In this document: piece by piece, positions 36,361-48,399 of the stretch | Position numbering within the stretch: position 1 is the first letter of the stretch | How the letters are laid out: every line of letters starts with the position of its first letter | Source of the DNA: Erythroxylum novogranatense | Taxonomy: Eukaryota > Streptophyta > Magnoliopsida > Malpighiales > Erythroxylaceae | DNA: 64,000 nt | NCBI GenBank assembly: GCA_029891385.1 | Contig: CM057235.1 | Location: forward strand, 18,531,120-18,595,119 | Direction of reading: 5' to 3' | Made by a program: the position numbers and the translations under genes | The notes under the pieces: model-generated | What the model saw: only the letters and a program-made list of their open reading frames with translations | Database searches by the model: none | Told to the model about the DNA's origin: nothing

Positions 36361-37106
36361 TAGAATATTCAGAGAAAGTTTTTATGGATTGATCAGAGGC
36401 ATTCTCTCACTGATATTATCCAATAGTTATCAGCACAGTCTGCTTACCACAATATGATCAATTCATATATATTCTAGCATTGGGACTTTGCATATATACA
36501 CTATTGAGGAAAAGAAACAGGTGTTTTACAAACAAAGTTCAATGCTGGAGACCATACAATTAGACATAATCAGATAGATCCATAAGCTGATCTTTGTGAA
36601 GAATCTAGACCTGCACTACCAACATACTATCCTCCCTGCACATCTGAAATTATAATTATTCATAGTTGATCCACTATTTTTATAACTCTCACTTTTTATT
36701 TACCCCTTATATGATTTTTTAAGGATTATAATAGGCTAATCGCATCACTACTCTATTGATTTGTACTACTTTCAACATTTATTAATTAACATGATTTTCT
36801 TTTTTTTTAATTCAATAAACCCTAAGACACCCAAGACCAAAATGACTCTCTGAAAAAATCATGAAGACTATAATTTTTCTGGAATTCTAGAATTAGGTTT
36901 GAGAATCAGGTGGCGTCTAGGAATAGCCTTATTAGTCGCATAAATGGCTGTAGTGTCTTTGGCTTTTAAAGTTTGTGTTTTATGACTATTCAAATTTAGG
37001 TAGTTATGGTTTCTGAAAATTTAAATCATCGTTTATTCTAGAAAATTTCTGAATTTGCTTTTTATTCTTGGAAAAACAAATTAGCTGTGAAACTAGTTAC
37101 GAGTTA
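36361..37106. other. Unassigned intergenic DNA
   Basis: AT-rich, no gene, no convincing repeat border. It ends with the pentamer AGTTA, the target duplication of Copia-2. Confidence 0.5.
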
Positions 37107-37461
37107 TGAAGTGAATCACACGTTAGTATATGTATTTGAATTTTTAATGCAATCCCCATTTTTAAAATTTGCTTTCTCTAAATGATTGACAAACAAAATT
37201 ATGAAGTTTTTGTATCAACAATAGAAACAAGAGTTAAGAGATATGAGTGAGAATCAACACAACAATTTTATACTGGTTCACCCCAAACTGTGGGCTACGT
37301 CCAGTCCTCATAATCCCTTCTGAGATTTCACTATACTTCACAAAAGTACAAGTATTCTTTTCACCGAGCCTATTCAGGTATCGTATAACAAGTATTCTTT
37401 TTCTCACTTAGCCTCTTCAGGCTCTCAACTATTCTTCTTTCTTACAGAAAGATATTGTGAG

Positions 37462-39743
37462 TGTTGGGACCCGACCCGGGAACCGGATTCCAACCGAAAA
37501 GTAGAAACAGATACGAATAACGAGGCAAATTCAAATTGGATCAATTGAATTCGATAACGACAAACAATGCGAAAGCGGAAGCAAAGCGGAAGCAAATCGA
37601 ATACAGAATTTACTTCCTTCTTCAAATCCGACCTTTGTTCACTATTTTGCTCATATCTTTTCCGTCCGACATTCGATTGAATTGATTCTTATAGCGTTGG
37701 ATTCCTAAAACAATTCCCTACATCCTCATGGGAAATTTGTAATTTTATGGGATTAAATTAATAGTGATTAATTTAATCAAAGTGAGTCAGGAAATCTTCC
37801 GAACATAGTTCAGTATTTTGCAAAATTCGGGATCTGTGGAGATCCGATTGAAGTGATTCTTGAGGAGAAATAAAGTTAAGACAAGGGGATACAAATCATA
37901 TGAAGAAATGAAATGTCAATTTTGCCCCTAAGATTTTCCATTTCTGAATTTAAGTTCGGATTTGTGTGTAGTTTTTGGATTGGGAACATCTGAGAGTATT
38001 TTGAGCATAACTTTTGACCTGGGAATCAAAATGAGGCGATTCTTGATTTGAATTAAACTAGAGACATAAGGCTACAATTTTGTATGAAGACATTGAGTTT
38101 CAATTTTGGGATTAAGAATGTTAATTTCTGGATGGAAATAATCGTACATGGAAAATGTGTTAGAATATGGATATAACCGAACTGTTTTGCGCATAACTTT
38201 TGGTGTAGTGATCCGAATTAAGCGCGGTCTGGCGTTGGATTCGTATGATTGAGAGGAACATTTCTCTAGCAGGAAGTTTTAACAAATTCCTTCAACTTGA
38301 TGGTGCGAATCAGACCCGTAAGTAAGCATGACTAAAAGTAAATGTTAGGGGCATTTTGGGAAATCCACTTAAAGAGAGGGGCAAAAGGGTCATTTGACCC
38401 TCATTTAAATGACTTGGCATTATAAGAAGATGAATTTGTCATTTTTGTTAAGGAAAAACACGATTTTGGAAGGAGAAAAGAAAGAATAAGAAGAGAAGAG
38501 AAGATTGAAGTTTCAGATGAGAGAAAAAAAAGTGGGAGAAGAGGAAATGACTTAGGATTTCGACCATGTGAGATTTCAAGAGTGATTTTCGTTGGTTTCA
38601 AGAGGAAAAAGATAGAAGAAGGTGATAGCCCTCTTATGGGACAAGAAAAATCCGAAATTGGAAGAGAAAGAAGTAAGTGTTGATTTTTGATCTTTGAGTT
38701 TTTAGTAAATTTTTGGTTTAGATTACTTGATATTGGTATGAGTTTGTTAAGTATAAGCTCAATTTTGATGATTGCTAAGTATTATAGGTTTAATTTTAGT
38801 TGGAAATTAATTGGGGTTTATGTCCAATTTTGAAATTTGGGATTTTTAGAAATTGATGAATTGGATATGGCTTGAATTGTCATATATGTATATGATTTAT
38901 GAAGTTTGTATATAATTGTGTATGAATTTGGAAATGGGATTGAGTTATGAGATCAGTATATTGAATTACAGTTATGAGAATGTTTTAGAATTAGGTTTAC
39001 GTTTGTGTGTGCTGAGATCCCGGACGGAGGGTCCGGTGGATTTTGATGTTTGTATGTTTGATTAGAAATTTTAGAAGTGTATTTTGAACCCTTGCAGGTT
39101 TTGGGCTAGGTCAAAGGTAGCCGTTATGCTGCTGAAATTTCGACAAAAATTAGTATGAATATGAATTTTGGGATTGATACCAATGTATAAGAATATGGTT
39201 AAGAGTTGAGATTTGGCATGAGAAAGAATTTCCAAGAAAAAGGATATAAAATTTCTTTGTATGAGTTTGATAAATGAATCTAAGAAAAAGAAAAAAAAAA
39301 TTATCGGATTTTCGTATTGGATTAGTTTTAGGTTTCCAACGCGACGCTTCTTGAAGATAATGTATGCATGGATGTCGGAAATTTGTTATGCTATTCGATT
39401 TGCCCTCATTTGTATACTTTGATTTTAAGTTTGAATTCGATCCGTTTGTTAAGTAATATGATTTCGATTCGTTCGGTGTTTTGCTCCGCTTTGTTTTGCA
39501 TTATGATTTGTTTCGTCCGTTCTGTTTGCTTCGCTTTTCGATTTGCTTCTTTCGATTCTGTATTCAAGTATTCGTTTCGCTCTCGCTTCTTTTGCTTTGT
39601 GATTCGAGTTCGTTTTTGCTATTGGCTTCTGCATGTTGTTTTCGATTCGAAATTTCGATACGAAATTTCCATTTCCATTCGCTTTCGTTTCCTTCGTTCG
39701 TCGTTTTTCGGTTGGGATCCGGTTCCCGGATCGGGTCCCAATA
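37462..39743 (+). mobile_element. Solo LTR with long inverted termini, in Copia-2 3' LTR
   Basis: 2282 bp flanked by perfect GTGAG duplications (37457-37461, 39744-39748). It begins TGTTGGGACCCGACCC and ends GGTCCCAATA (CA changed to TA). It contains the same diverged block repeats (TTCAGTATTTTGC, GAGATCCGATTGAAGTG) and TATA-plus-leader layout as the LTR at 7535-10314. A TATA-like CATTATAAGAAG lies at 38418. No coding region is present. Its first and last 39 bases are inverted copies with about three mismatches, much longer than usual for an LTR, so a DNA transposon is the alternative; a 5-bp duplication and LTR-like content favour a solo LTR. Confidence 0.75.
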
Positions 39744-40009
39744 GTGAGCTTCATTACAGGAAATATAGCTCTTGTGCTTTCACACAAATACAGTATTTAG
39801 CTTTAGAATATTACTAACAAAATCACTAACTCTTTCAGTCTTCGACTTCGACTCATATTTATAGTCTTCGTCTTCAACTACTTATTGACAACTGCTTCTT
39901 TCTTCTTGATTCTTGATCTTTAAAGAAACGGTTATTTAGTTGAGTTCTGTAACTAACTCAAACTGATTTGATTCTTCGTCTTTGATTCCTTCGTCTTATT
40001 TTTGGCTTC

Positions 40010-40350
40010 ACTTCGTCTCATATTGCTTCCATCTCATTTTGCTCTTCCTTCTCATATTGCTTTCGATTCCGTCTCATTTTCCTTCTGTTTCATTTTGCTT
40101 TTTCTTCCGTCTCATTTTTCTTTCCGTCTCATTTTTCTTCCGTCTCATTTTCACTCTTCTGTCTCATTTTGATTCCGTCTCATTTTTCTTTCTATCTCAT
40201 TTTACTTTCGTCTCACTTTGCTTTTGTTTCCGTCTCACTTTGCTTTTGCTTCTGTCTCATTTTTCTTTTCGTCTCATTTTGCTTCCGTCTTATTTTCGTT
40301 CTTCCGTCTCATTTTTCTTCCATCTCATTTTGCTTTTGCTTCCGTCTCAC
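40010..40350 (-). repeat. Pyrimidine-rich array in Copia-2 3' LTR
   Basis: Many irregular copies of CCGTCTCATTTTGCTTTTGCTT (shortened variants included) run in tandem on the plus strand; a matching array is at 51355-51690 in the other LTR. On the transcribed minus strand it is purine-rich, GAGACGGAAGCAAAA. It creates several overlapping open frames that are not credible proteins. Confidence 0.85.
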
Positions 40351-40416
40351 TTTTCTTCAGCTTCATCATTATTTGATTTTCATCAAAATTAATCGTAAAT
40401 TCATTTTGACTTAACA

Positions 40417-40430
40417 ATCTCCCCCTTTTT
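40417..40430 (-). other. Copia-2 polypurine tract
   Basis: The minus strand reads AAAAAGGGGGAGAT next to the 3' LTR start TGTTAAGTC. It is identical in core to that of Copia-1. Confidence 0.9.
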
Positions 40431-40571
40431 GATGATAACAAATAATCAAAGAAAAATGTTTATCTCCCATCTTCTGTTCTGTTCTCCTTTTCTTTTTCTT
40501 CTTCTCCCCTATCTTTGTCATTTCTTCTTCTTCTTTCTCTCCCTATTTGTTATTGATCAAAAAGATCATGA

Positions 40572-42766
40572 TCACAGATGCTTCATAACTTCAGAAAACA
40601 TTTTTATCATCTCAATGCGAAGTGACTTGATATCTTGGCGAATATCTGCTACTTCTTTATGCAAGTCACCCACAGAAGCACACAGATAATCAACTTTCTC
40701 TTCAATATCTTCATAAGGCTTCTGTTGTACGATTTCAACACCAACAGTCGTAATATATGCATCTGAAGATATAACATCTGGTTCAATTATTGTAATGATA
40801 GGAGGTTGAACAAATAGGTTAGGTTCTGAAAAATCAAGATCATTAGGGCCAGTTAGTCTTGGAACTTGTCTTCCCAAAAGGTGTAGAACATCACCAAATG
40901 AAGACACAATTGATAAAGGTCTAATGTGCATAATGAAATGCACAAGGGACTCTACTGAGTAGCTTCAATCTCCAACCTTAATAGATCTGTACGGCCCTTC
41001 TGAAAGTCTTCCACCTACTTGAAAAGAATCTTCAGTGGTTTGCTGACCACAGTTACTTCCTGGCGCTGTTGAAATGAAGTGTGAAACATACGTTCCAGTC
41101 TGCTGGATTGCATGGCATGCTTCATCAATATTTCTCACTTCATCTTCAATCTGTTCATCTTTTAGATCATTTATCCTTTCAGGATACATCTTGATCTTCC
41201 TTTTATCCTCATTGCAAACAATGAAAGTTTGAGGTTGAATATCAGGCACAACCTTGATCATAGTTGTCCTTGCGATTGGAAAAATAATGTACTTTTTCTT
41301 TGTCAACTGTGTGGGGTATGGTCTGGTTCCTTAATCCTTCAGAACATTATACATACTTTTCTCGTCCTCACTCAATAGATGCATGGTACTACTATTTACC
41401 AATATAGGTTGAAATACCATGACTGACCTTTTTGGGATTTCTCTGATTATTATTGAATTGTCACTCCTGACTGGTTGAATTTCTTCAAAAATCTTGACTC
41501 TCAAGTCTTCTTTTCTTATCAGTCGAGAAGTATTAATCTGTGCTAGACTGCGTTCAACTTTCTTCTTCTTCTTCTGAACAGAGGAGTGCTTTACTCAGTA
41601 CTAATTTTCTCCTTAATCAGTCTAGAAGTCTGCTGAGGTTGAGGTTTTACTTTCTCAAACTCCAATTTCTTCCTTATTTCTGTCACTTTAGCCAATTTTG
41701 GTGATTCTTCTCTCAAAATTGAAACTAAGGACCTGGTTTTCTGAGATGTTGTCTTCTCAGAGTTTTCACCATAAACTCTTTCCTTTTCTTTTCTTCTCGT
41801 TGACGCAAGGTTCGAACTCTAGGCGATCTTTTTGCTTGCTTCGGCTTCTCCGAAAGTAGCATATCCCCTTTTCTTTTTAGGGTTACTGTCTCCTTCTGTT
41901 GCCCCTGTCTTCCTTCTTTAAGAGATATCATCCTTCCCATTGATTGTCCTCACGATTCCTTTTCTCCTTCTACAGGTATAATCTCAACAGATTGAGATTT
42001 TGATTTTGTTGAGGGAGATTATTTTTTAGCACGCTCCCCCTCAATCCTGGCTTTCTTTTTAAAATCTGCTTCAACTCTCTCCAGATTCTTCAAACCCATT
42101 TTACCAATTGTTGAAGAATTGATGACACTTTTGATATTCATCTTCATCATGTTTCCCCTTTCCAGACGTACTCTAAAGTCTCTGAATATCCTTGTTAGTA
42201 TCATTCTGTATGGTAAAGCAGTCAAGTCTTTCTTAGACTTTACCATATAATGAAAGATAAGGAATGGTAGGTTGATAGGCTGACGATTTAGTAGATGAAA
42301 TAAGCATTGTTCATCTAGCATTGTTACCAAATGCCTTGACCCTATTCTCGGTAATGCATAATAAAAAAGAAGTGAGTGTAGCCTTTGGAACAAGATTAGA
42401 CACCTTCCTTTCCCTTGGATCATTGCCTTCATATAACTGCAAATTGATCTGGGTTTCCTTCACGCTAGCTTGTGTCATCCATCTAGCTTTGCTTGTGAGC
42501 TTCTCTCCTTCAAATGGACACTCCGTGACCTTCTCAACCATCTTCATGGTCACAATAATTGACAAGTTATCCACCGAAGATACAAGAGTATTAGCTACCA
42601 ATTCCATGTTCTTCCAGAAATTATAAACTTCGTTCATGTAGACTGTCTCTCGAATTTGAAAAAAATTCCTCCATCTGACTACTACAATCTCTGGTTCAAT
42701 ATCCATGTTGTCCTACTTTAGGGATTCAAAGTTAACAAGTCTTCCGCTTGTCATGGCTACCTCCAT
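40572..42766 (-). pseudogene. Copia-2 extra ORF downstream of pol (Sirevirus envelope-like/plant-transposon protein)
   Basis: A coding region follows RNase H. It likely starts at the ATG at 42766 (MEVAMTSGRLVNFESLK, then a TAG) and continues DMDIEPEIVVVRWRNFF-like in 42311-42706, then LYYALPRIGSRHLVTMLDE and LNRQPINLPFLIFHYM, ALPYRMILTRIFRDF in 42019-42432, a lysine/arginine-rich stretch (41725-41940), and frames 40965-41306 and 40572-40943. The last has a heptad pattern (VGDLHKEVADIRQDIKSL) suggesting a coiled coil. The layout and motifs fit the envelope-like protein of plant Sireviruses, whose function is unproven. At least four frame breaks or stops are present. I saw no clear signal peptide or membrane anchor. 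Confidence 0.7.
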
Positions 42767-43099
42767 TTCTTGTAGTTAACAACAAACTAAGAATAGAGAA
42801 GTTTTTCAAAAAAGTGAAGTCGGTTTGTGAGGTTGAGAGTGTGAGCAAGGAAAGTTTGAAATCCAAATAGAGTAATGAAAGGTTTTTATTGAGGGTTCTC
42901 CAAAGGTTGATTGACAGAGTATATCATGAGTGTTCTAGAATAGATGGTGTTCTCAAGGCTATGAGAAACCTTCCCTCCAAAACTTTCTTCTAACGGACGT
43001 TATCAGCTGTAACTCATGGTTACGGTTACTGTTAACTCTTATAATCTTTTCATCTGGGTCATGATGTGTCAGATGGTTGATTACTTAACATCACTATGT
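42767..43099 (-). other. Copia-2 spacer between pol and extra ORF
   Basis: About 330 bp of non-coding sequence. It includes GTCAGATGGTTGATTACTTAAC-like sequence near the pol stop and no supported gene. Confidence 0.5.
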
Positions 43100-44663
43100 T
43101 AAGGTTTCGTCTTATTTCTCTGAATCTTTCTTCACTTAATGGCTTAGTGAAGATGTCCGCCCACTGATGATTTGTCTCAACAAACTAAAGACTCACGATC
43201 TTCCTCTGAACGTAGTCTCGTAGAAAATTGTGTCTGACTTCGATATGTTTAACTCTTGAATATTGTATGGGATTCTTCGACAGATTGATGGCACTTGTGT
43301 TGTCACAGTAGATTGGGATTTCTTCTTCTTGTACTGCTTAGTCCTCTAGCTAGTATTTAATCCATAACGTCTGTGAACATCAACTTGCGGCTGACATATA
43401 CTCAGCTTCCGCTGTTGATATAGCAATTGAGCTTTGCCTCTTACTTGACCACAAAACTAAGTTATTGCCAAGAAAGTGACATCCTCCACTTGTACTTTTT
43501 CTATCAATCCTATCTCCGGCATAATTCGCATCACAGTAGCTAATTAACCTAAAATCTTTACCTTTCTCATACATTAAGCAGAGATCAGTAGTACCTGATA
43601 GATATCTTAAAATTCTTTTGACAACAATATAATGAGATTCTCTAGGATCTGCCTGAAATCTTGCACACAAATAAACACTAAACAAAATGTCAGGTCTGCT
43701 TGCTGTAAGGAAAAATAAGGAACCAATGATCCCTCTATACAGAGTTTGATCAACCTTCTTGCCAGTTTCGTCCTTGGACAAATGGTTTGAAGGATGCATC
43801 GAAGTTGACATTGGTTTTGCTTTTCCCATATCATACTTTATCAACAGTTCCTTCACATACTTCTGTTGATGAATAAAAATCTTTTCTTCGGTTTGCTTAA
43901 CTTGCAACCTAAGAAAGAATTTTAATTTACCCATCATTCTCATCTCAAATTCATTTTTCATCAAATTTTCAAAATTAGCACATAACACTTCAGAGGTAGC
44001 ACCAAAAATAATATCATCAACATAAATTTAAACAATAATAAAATCATTCTTTATGCACTTTTTAAATAAAGTTTTATCCACCTGACCTCTAGTGAATTTA
44101 TTCTCAATAAGAAAAGAACTCAGACGATCACACCAAGCTCGAGGAGCTTGTTTCAAGCTATACAATGCCTTATGAAGTCTATAGACATGTTCCGATTTCT
44201 TGACATCTTCGAAACCTAGAGGTTGTTTCACATAAACTTTTTCATCTATAAAGCCATTTAAAAAGGCACTATTCACATCCATTTGAAATAGTTTTATATC
44301 ATGAGATACAACATATGCAAGCAATATCCTAATAGCTTCTAGTCTTGCTACAGGAGCATAAGTCTCATTGTAGTCTATTCCTTCCTGCTGATTATAGCCT
44401 TGTGCTACTAATCTTACTTTGTTACAACTCACTCTACCTAATTCGTTTAGCTTATTCTTAAAAACCCATCTAGTTCCTATGATGGACTTTTTCGGTGGTA
44501 TGGGAACTAAGGACCAAACTTTATTCCTAGTAAACTGATTCAGCTCCTCTTGCATGGCTAAAATCCAAGCTTCATCTTGAAGAGCTTCATCAATTTTCTT
44601 AGGCTCTATTTCAGAAATAAATGCAATATTTGCTTCTCTTCTAAATTTGGACCTAGTCCGCAC
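43100..44663 (-). pseudogene. Copia-2 reverse transcriptase and RNase H
   Basis: Frame 44028-44663 carries EALQDEAWILAMQEELNQF, GTRWVFKNKLNELG, VRLVAQGYNQQEGIDYNE, MDVNSAFLNGF and KALYSLKQAPRAW. A TAA interrupts just before IYVDDI, the catalytic motif; frame 43380-43988 continues with FFLTASRPDILFSV, ISYCDANYAGDRIDRKSTSG and ISTAEAEYMSAAS, then a TGA. RNase H continues past it (WIKYQL, DNTSAINLSKNPIQYSR, ADIFTKPLSEE) to about 43100. Reading through two stops, the protein is near full length, so inactivation is quite recent relative to Copia-2 gag-pol as a whole. Confidence 0.93.
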
Positions 44664-44728
44664 ACCTTCTGAGGTCTCTCTTATAATCAGCTCTTCTGGA
44701 TGAGAACTCTTATATTTCTAATCTCTCT

Positions 44729-45647
44729 TCAAATCAAGAGTCTCAGGAATATCTTCAACTTTGTCGAAGGAAATTTCTGATGGTAATTCTTCTTCATTAT
44801 CAACCAAGGGTACTGACAGGGTTTCATTATCAAGATCATCTCTCCTACTTGGTTGAGAACTATCATCAAACTTGACATGAATGGTTTCCTCAACAGTCTT
44901 AGAGGTAAGGTTGTAAACCCTATAGGCTTTGATGATAAAGAATAGCCTAGAAAAATTCCAAAATAACTCTTAGAGTCGAATTTATCCAGACTTTCCTTCG
45001 TATTCAATATAGAGCACTTGCAACCAAATGGATGGAAGTAAGATATATTAGGTTTTTTTCCATTCCATAACTCATATGGAGTTTTCTTCAACAAAGGTCG
45101 CAGAAGTATTCTATTTTGAATATAACATGTTGTATTCATAGCTTCTGCCCAGAAGTACATAGGAAGTTTCATCTCACACAACATAGTCCTAGCCATTTCC
45201 TGAATCGTCATATTCTTCCTTTTAATCTGTTGTGGAGTTCTAGGGCAGAGAAATTCTGGAAAATTCCATTCTCTTCACAGAACATTCTGAACTTCTCATT
45301 TTCAAACTCACAACTATGATCGCTTCTAATACTAGCTTAAACATTCCTTTCTCAATATGTAACTTTTTGGATAGGACCTTAAAACACTTAAAAGACTCAT
45401 CTTTATGTGATAAAAATAGTATCCAACAAAATCTAGTGAAATCATCAACAATAACAAGATCATACTTCTTTCCACCAAGACTCAATATTCTAGTTGGACC
45501 AAACAAATCCATATGTAATAACTTTAGAGGTCTAGAAGAAGTTACAACATTTTTAGAAGAAAACGTTCTTTTAAGCTGTTTTCCTTTTTGACAACTTTCA
45601 CAAAAGAAATCCTTATTAAAACACATTTTTGGTAAACCTCTTACCAT
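44729..45647 (-). pseudogene. Copia-2 integrase, downstream part
   Basis: Resumes exactly at the solo LTR border. VRGLPKMCF and CESCQKGKQ complete the zinc finger, LLHMDLFGPT gives the first catalytic aspartate, and VIVDDFTRFCWILFL follows. A frameshift near 45350 blurs the second aspartate and glutamate. Frame 44729-45211 continues with QEMARTMLCEMKLPMYFWAEA, TPYELWNGKKPNISYFHPFG and SKSYFGIFLGYS, the usual copia integrase C-terminus. Confidence 0.92.
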
Positions 45648-46131
45648 GTTAGCCCCAAAAAAAAAATTAAAATTTAAGCATGATTAGATTAATTAAGTAA
45701 GTTAAGTTAGCATAAATTGAATTGAGATTAATTAACATGTGATAGCATTAAGGAGTTAGGTGATGAGTTAATGAAATTAAATGAGTTAGGTGTTAAGAAT
45801 TAATGTTAGTAAATGTATTAGTTGGCATGAATTAGGTAATAAATAAATGTGATTAAATGAGTTAGATAGCATGTATTAAATGTGTTAGTTGATTTAAATG
45901 AATTAGAGGTAATTTAATGTGTTAATTAGGCTTTGGGTCCAAATGAAATGAAAAGAGAAGAGAAAATGAAATGGGCTTAAGTTGTTAGTAGTGTAAAAGA
46001 AGAAAAGGAATTAAATGAAGTGGACTTGGGCCTTGGGCTTGAGTAGGTTAAAGAAGATAAGAAGGAAGGAAGAAGGAAAGAAGAGGAATGAGATGGGCTT
46101 AGGTAAATGGGCTTAAGTGAGTAAGTAGGAG

Positions 46132-46139
46132 TATAAAAG
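46132..46139 (+). promoter_or_regulatory. TATA box of the solo LTR at 45648
   Basis: TATAAAAG in GGAGTATAAAAGGAAG, followed by a purine-rich leader of about 130 bp. Its isolation inside Copia-2 means any transcript would read through Copia-2 integrase in antisense. Confidence 0.55.
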
Positions 46140-47741
46140 GAAGAGAATTAAATGAGTTAGTAGGAAAAAGAAGGAGGAATACGAAAATTGAGAGGGAGAA
46201 GGAGAGGTTTCGGTGGTGGAGGAGAAAAGAAGAGAGAAAGAAGAAGCTTGGCTAGGGTTATGGTTGAGAAGAGTTGAAAATGGAATGGGTATAGTGAATC
46301 TAGAACTAATTTCATGGATGATGTTGTATGGTTTTTCAATTCATGTTAAGTGATTTTGGGTTTTTGATTTTAATGAAGAGAGAGAAGGAAGAGAAGAAGA
46401 ACAAGAGTTGTAGCAAGGAAACCAAGGATTTACCAAGTCTACAAGGTGGGTTTCATATTTATCTTTATGTATATAAGCTATAAATGTAAATTAATGCATG
46501 ACATTAATGAGTTTTGATTACTTGGTAGTTGTATTAAATGTTTGTGATTGAATGTTGGATGTGGTGGTTATAAGTCATTGATGATTGTATTAAATGCTTG
46601 ATGTTGTTGTTGTTAGGCAATTATGAAGGTTGAGTATGGAAATCATGATGTTTATAAATGTACATTGTATGATGACGATTGAAATTGTCTTAGAGAAACT
46701 TGTTAAATGAATATGATGAAAAGCATGAATGATGTATGAAAAAGATGATTTTTAAAGAAACAGGGAATTGGACAAGAACAGTCCAATCTTCTTGTATGAT
46801 ACATGATTGTTATGTTATGTGGGTAAGGTATAGTCCTAAGAACTGTCACGTGCACGTTGATCATGAAAGCCTTCGCCCGGCTACCCGATTGTGGCATAGG
46901 ATGATCCAACATTTTGGACTCCTCAAGATTTGCCCACATAAGCTCATTAAATGAGACTATATGGTTGCCAAGAATATGGACTTACCGAGCCATTTGATGT
47001 GTTTCATATGTGATTACCTGAAAAATGCAAGAATTATGAATGTTTGAATTGTGAGAAATTATGTTTGTGTATTGATGAAAATCGCATGATGCATGTATTA
47101 TGACTTCATTGAAAGATTGTTTAATGTATGGATAATTAAATGGACATGCTTGATATATAAATATAAATGTGTTACCCACGGAGCGAAAGCTCACCCCCCT
47201 CAAATTCTCCAGGAAATGAGCAGGATCCCGAGGAGCAAGCTTAAAGGCATTTACTCCAATATTTTCTTTTGGTTTTGTGATTGAAATGATTTTTGTAAAA
47301 CAATGCTTTAGTTGCATTTTGAGAATGATATTGTATTTTGAAGTTTCATGTAATTGGGCTTAAAATGCCTACGAAAGCATTGTATGAAATATGACATGAT
47401 TTGATGAAGATGGAATGAATGAGTTATGATTCAAAAGTGAATTTTAAACCTTAATGTATAATGCTTGATTGTATGACCTTTGATCTTTGAAGATGATGCA
47501 TGAGATGGCATGAATATCATATAGGTAGGTAAATGTTATGAGGTTGGCATGGATGGACATGCATGTGTAATGAAGGTAAGAATGAGGCTTGTGTGAGGTT
47601 GATTGTGCAAAGTCATGTTGAGGTGTTAAATTATTGAATGAATGAGTTTGGCATAGAAATGGGTAGGTTTAGAAAGGTTAGGAGTGTTCATGGTGTTTGG
47701 GTTAGGTCAAGAGAGCATGTAGAGGTATGAAGATGAGTTAG

Positions 47742-47882
47742 TTATAGACATAACTCGAGTTATTTGTCTCCATAACTCGACCTGTGAAGCATAAGTCGAG
47801 TTATTTGTCTCGATAAGTCGAGTTGTCAGCATAACTTGAGTTATGAGTTATCAACCAGCATAACTCGAGTTGTTAGTCAAGT
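47742..47882. repeat. Palindromic motif array (ATAACTCGAGTTAT / ATAAGTCGAGTTGT)
   Basis: About six copies of a 14-bp motif centred on TCGA within 140 bp: ATAACTCGAGTTAT, ATAACTCGACCTGT, ATAAGTCGAGTTAT, ATAAGTCGAGTTGT, ATAACTTGAGTTAT and ATAACTCGAGTTGT. They differ from the Copia-1 motif ATAAGTCGACTTGT by as little as one base. Confidence 0.88.
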
Positions 47883-48399
47883 GTTTTGGGCATAGTTAGA
47901 GGCCGAATCTCGTTTTGTAATATTCATGATAGTTGTAGATCTAGATGTCTACATTAAAATAGTGAAAGAACGAACACAATCCGACATCCAGATTAAAAGT
48001 TATGAGAATCGCGCCAAAAGAGTTTCATTTGGATTTTGAAGGTGAGCATGGTCTATTCTTTTGGGCATAAATCACTCATATGACCTCCAATTGAGGTGAG
48101 GCTTGAACCATTGGATTTATAAGACATATATATTTCTTACTACAAATATTGGTATCAATTGAAGTCAAATTGGAGAAGTTTGAATTGAAGTAAGTGAGAG
48201 GTCAGTTGAGAGAGCATGTTTCAGGCATGAACTGTTTTAAGTTTTTGGAGCGTATCTTAAGTTATATGACTCCGTTTAAGGTGATTCTTGCCTCTATACG
48301 ACCGTGAGGCTTTAAGCTATATTTGTTATGAACAAGTCAATTTGTGATTATGATGTTTAGGTAGTGTGCGCTCATCACTTTTATGAAACAACAGCATAT

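Larger units (their letters stand above)
37107..40416 (-). repeat. Copia-2 3' LTR, split by a solo LTR
   Basis: The two halves (37107-37461 and 39744-40416) together match 50718-51739. Against that copy there is a deletion of about 35 bp after TTAGTATA near 37130. A minus-strand TATAAATA box (39856-39863) is intact. A pyrimidine-rich array fills 40010-40350. Long frames in this LTR (39982-40414) reflect the array and are not genes. Confidence 0.92.

Noticed and set aside
37462..39743. Considered as a DNA transposon with terminal inverted repeats
   Set aside because: The 5-bp duplication, TG start, TATA plus leader and shared blocks with the LTR at 7535-10314 fit a solo LTR better; the inverted ends are kept as a finding.
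39368..40414. Long plus-strand frames up to 149 codons with phenylalanine/serine/leucine repeats
   Set aside because: They cover the end of a solo LTR and the pyrimidine-rich array of Copia-2; composition mimics membrane protein but is a low-complexity artefact. The same applies to 51368-51737.
40572..42766. Considered as evidence of a true enveloped virus
   Set aside because: No signal peptide, membrane anchor or retroviral envelope motif was seen; the layout is that of plant Sireviruses.
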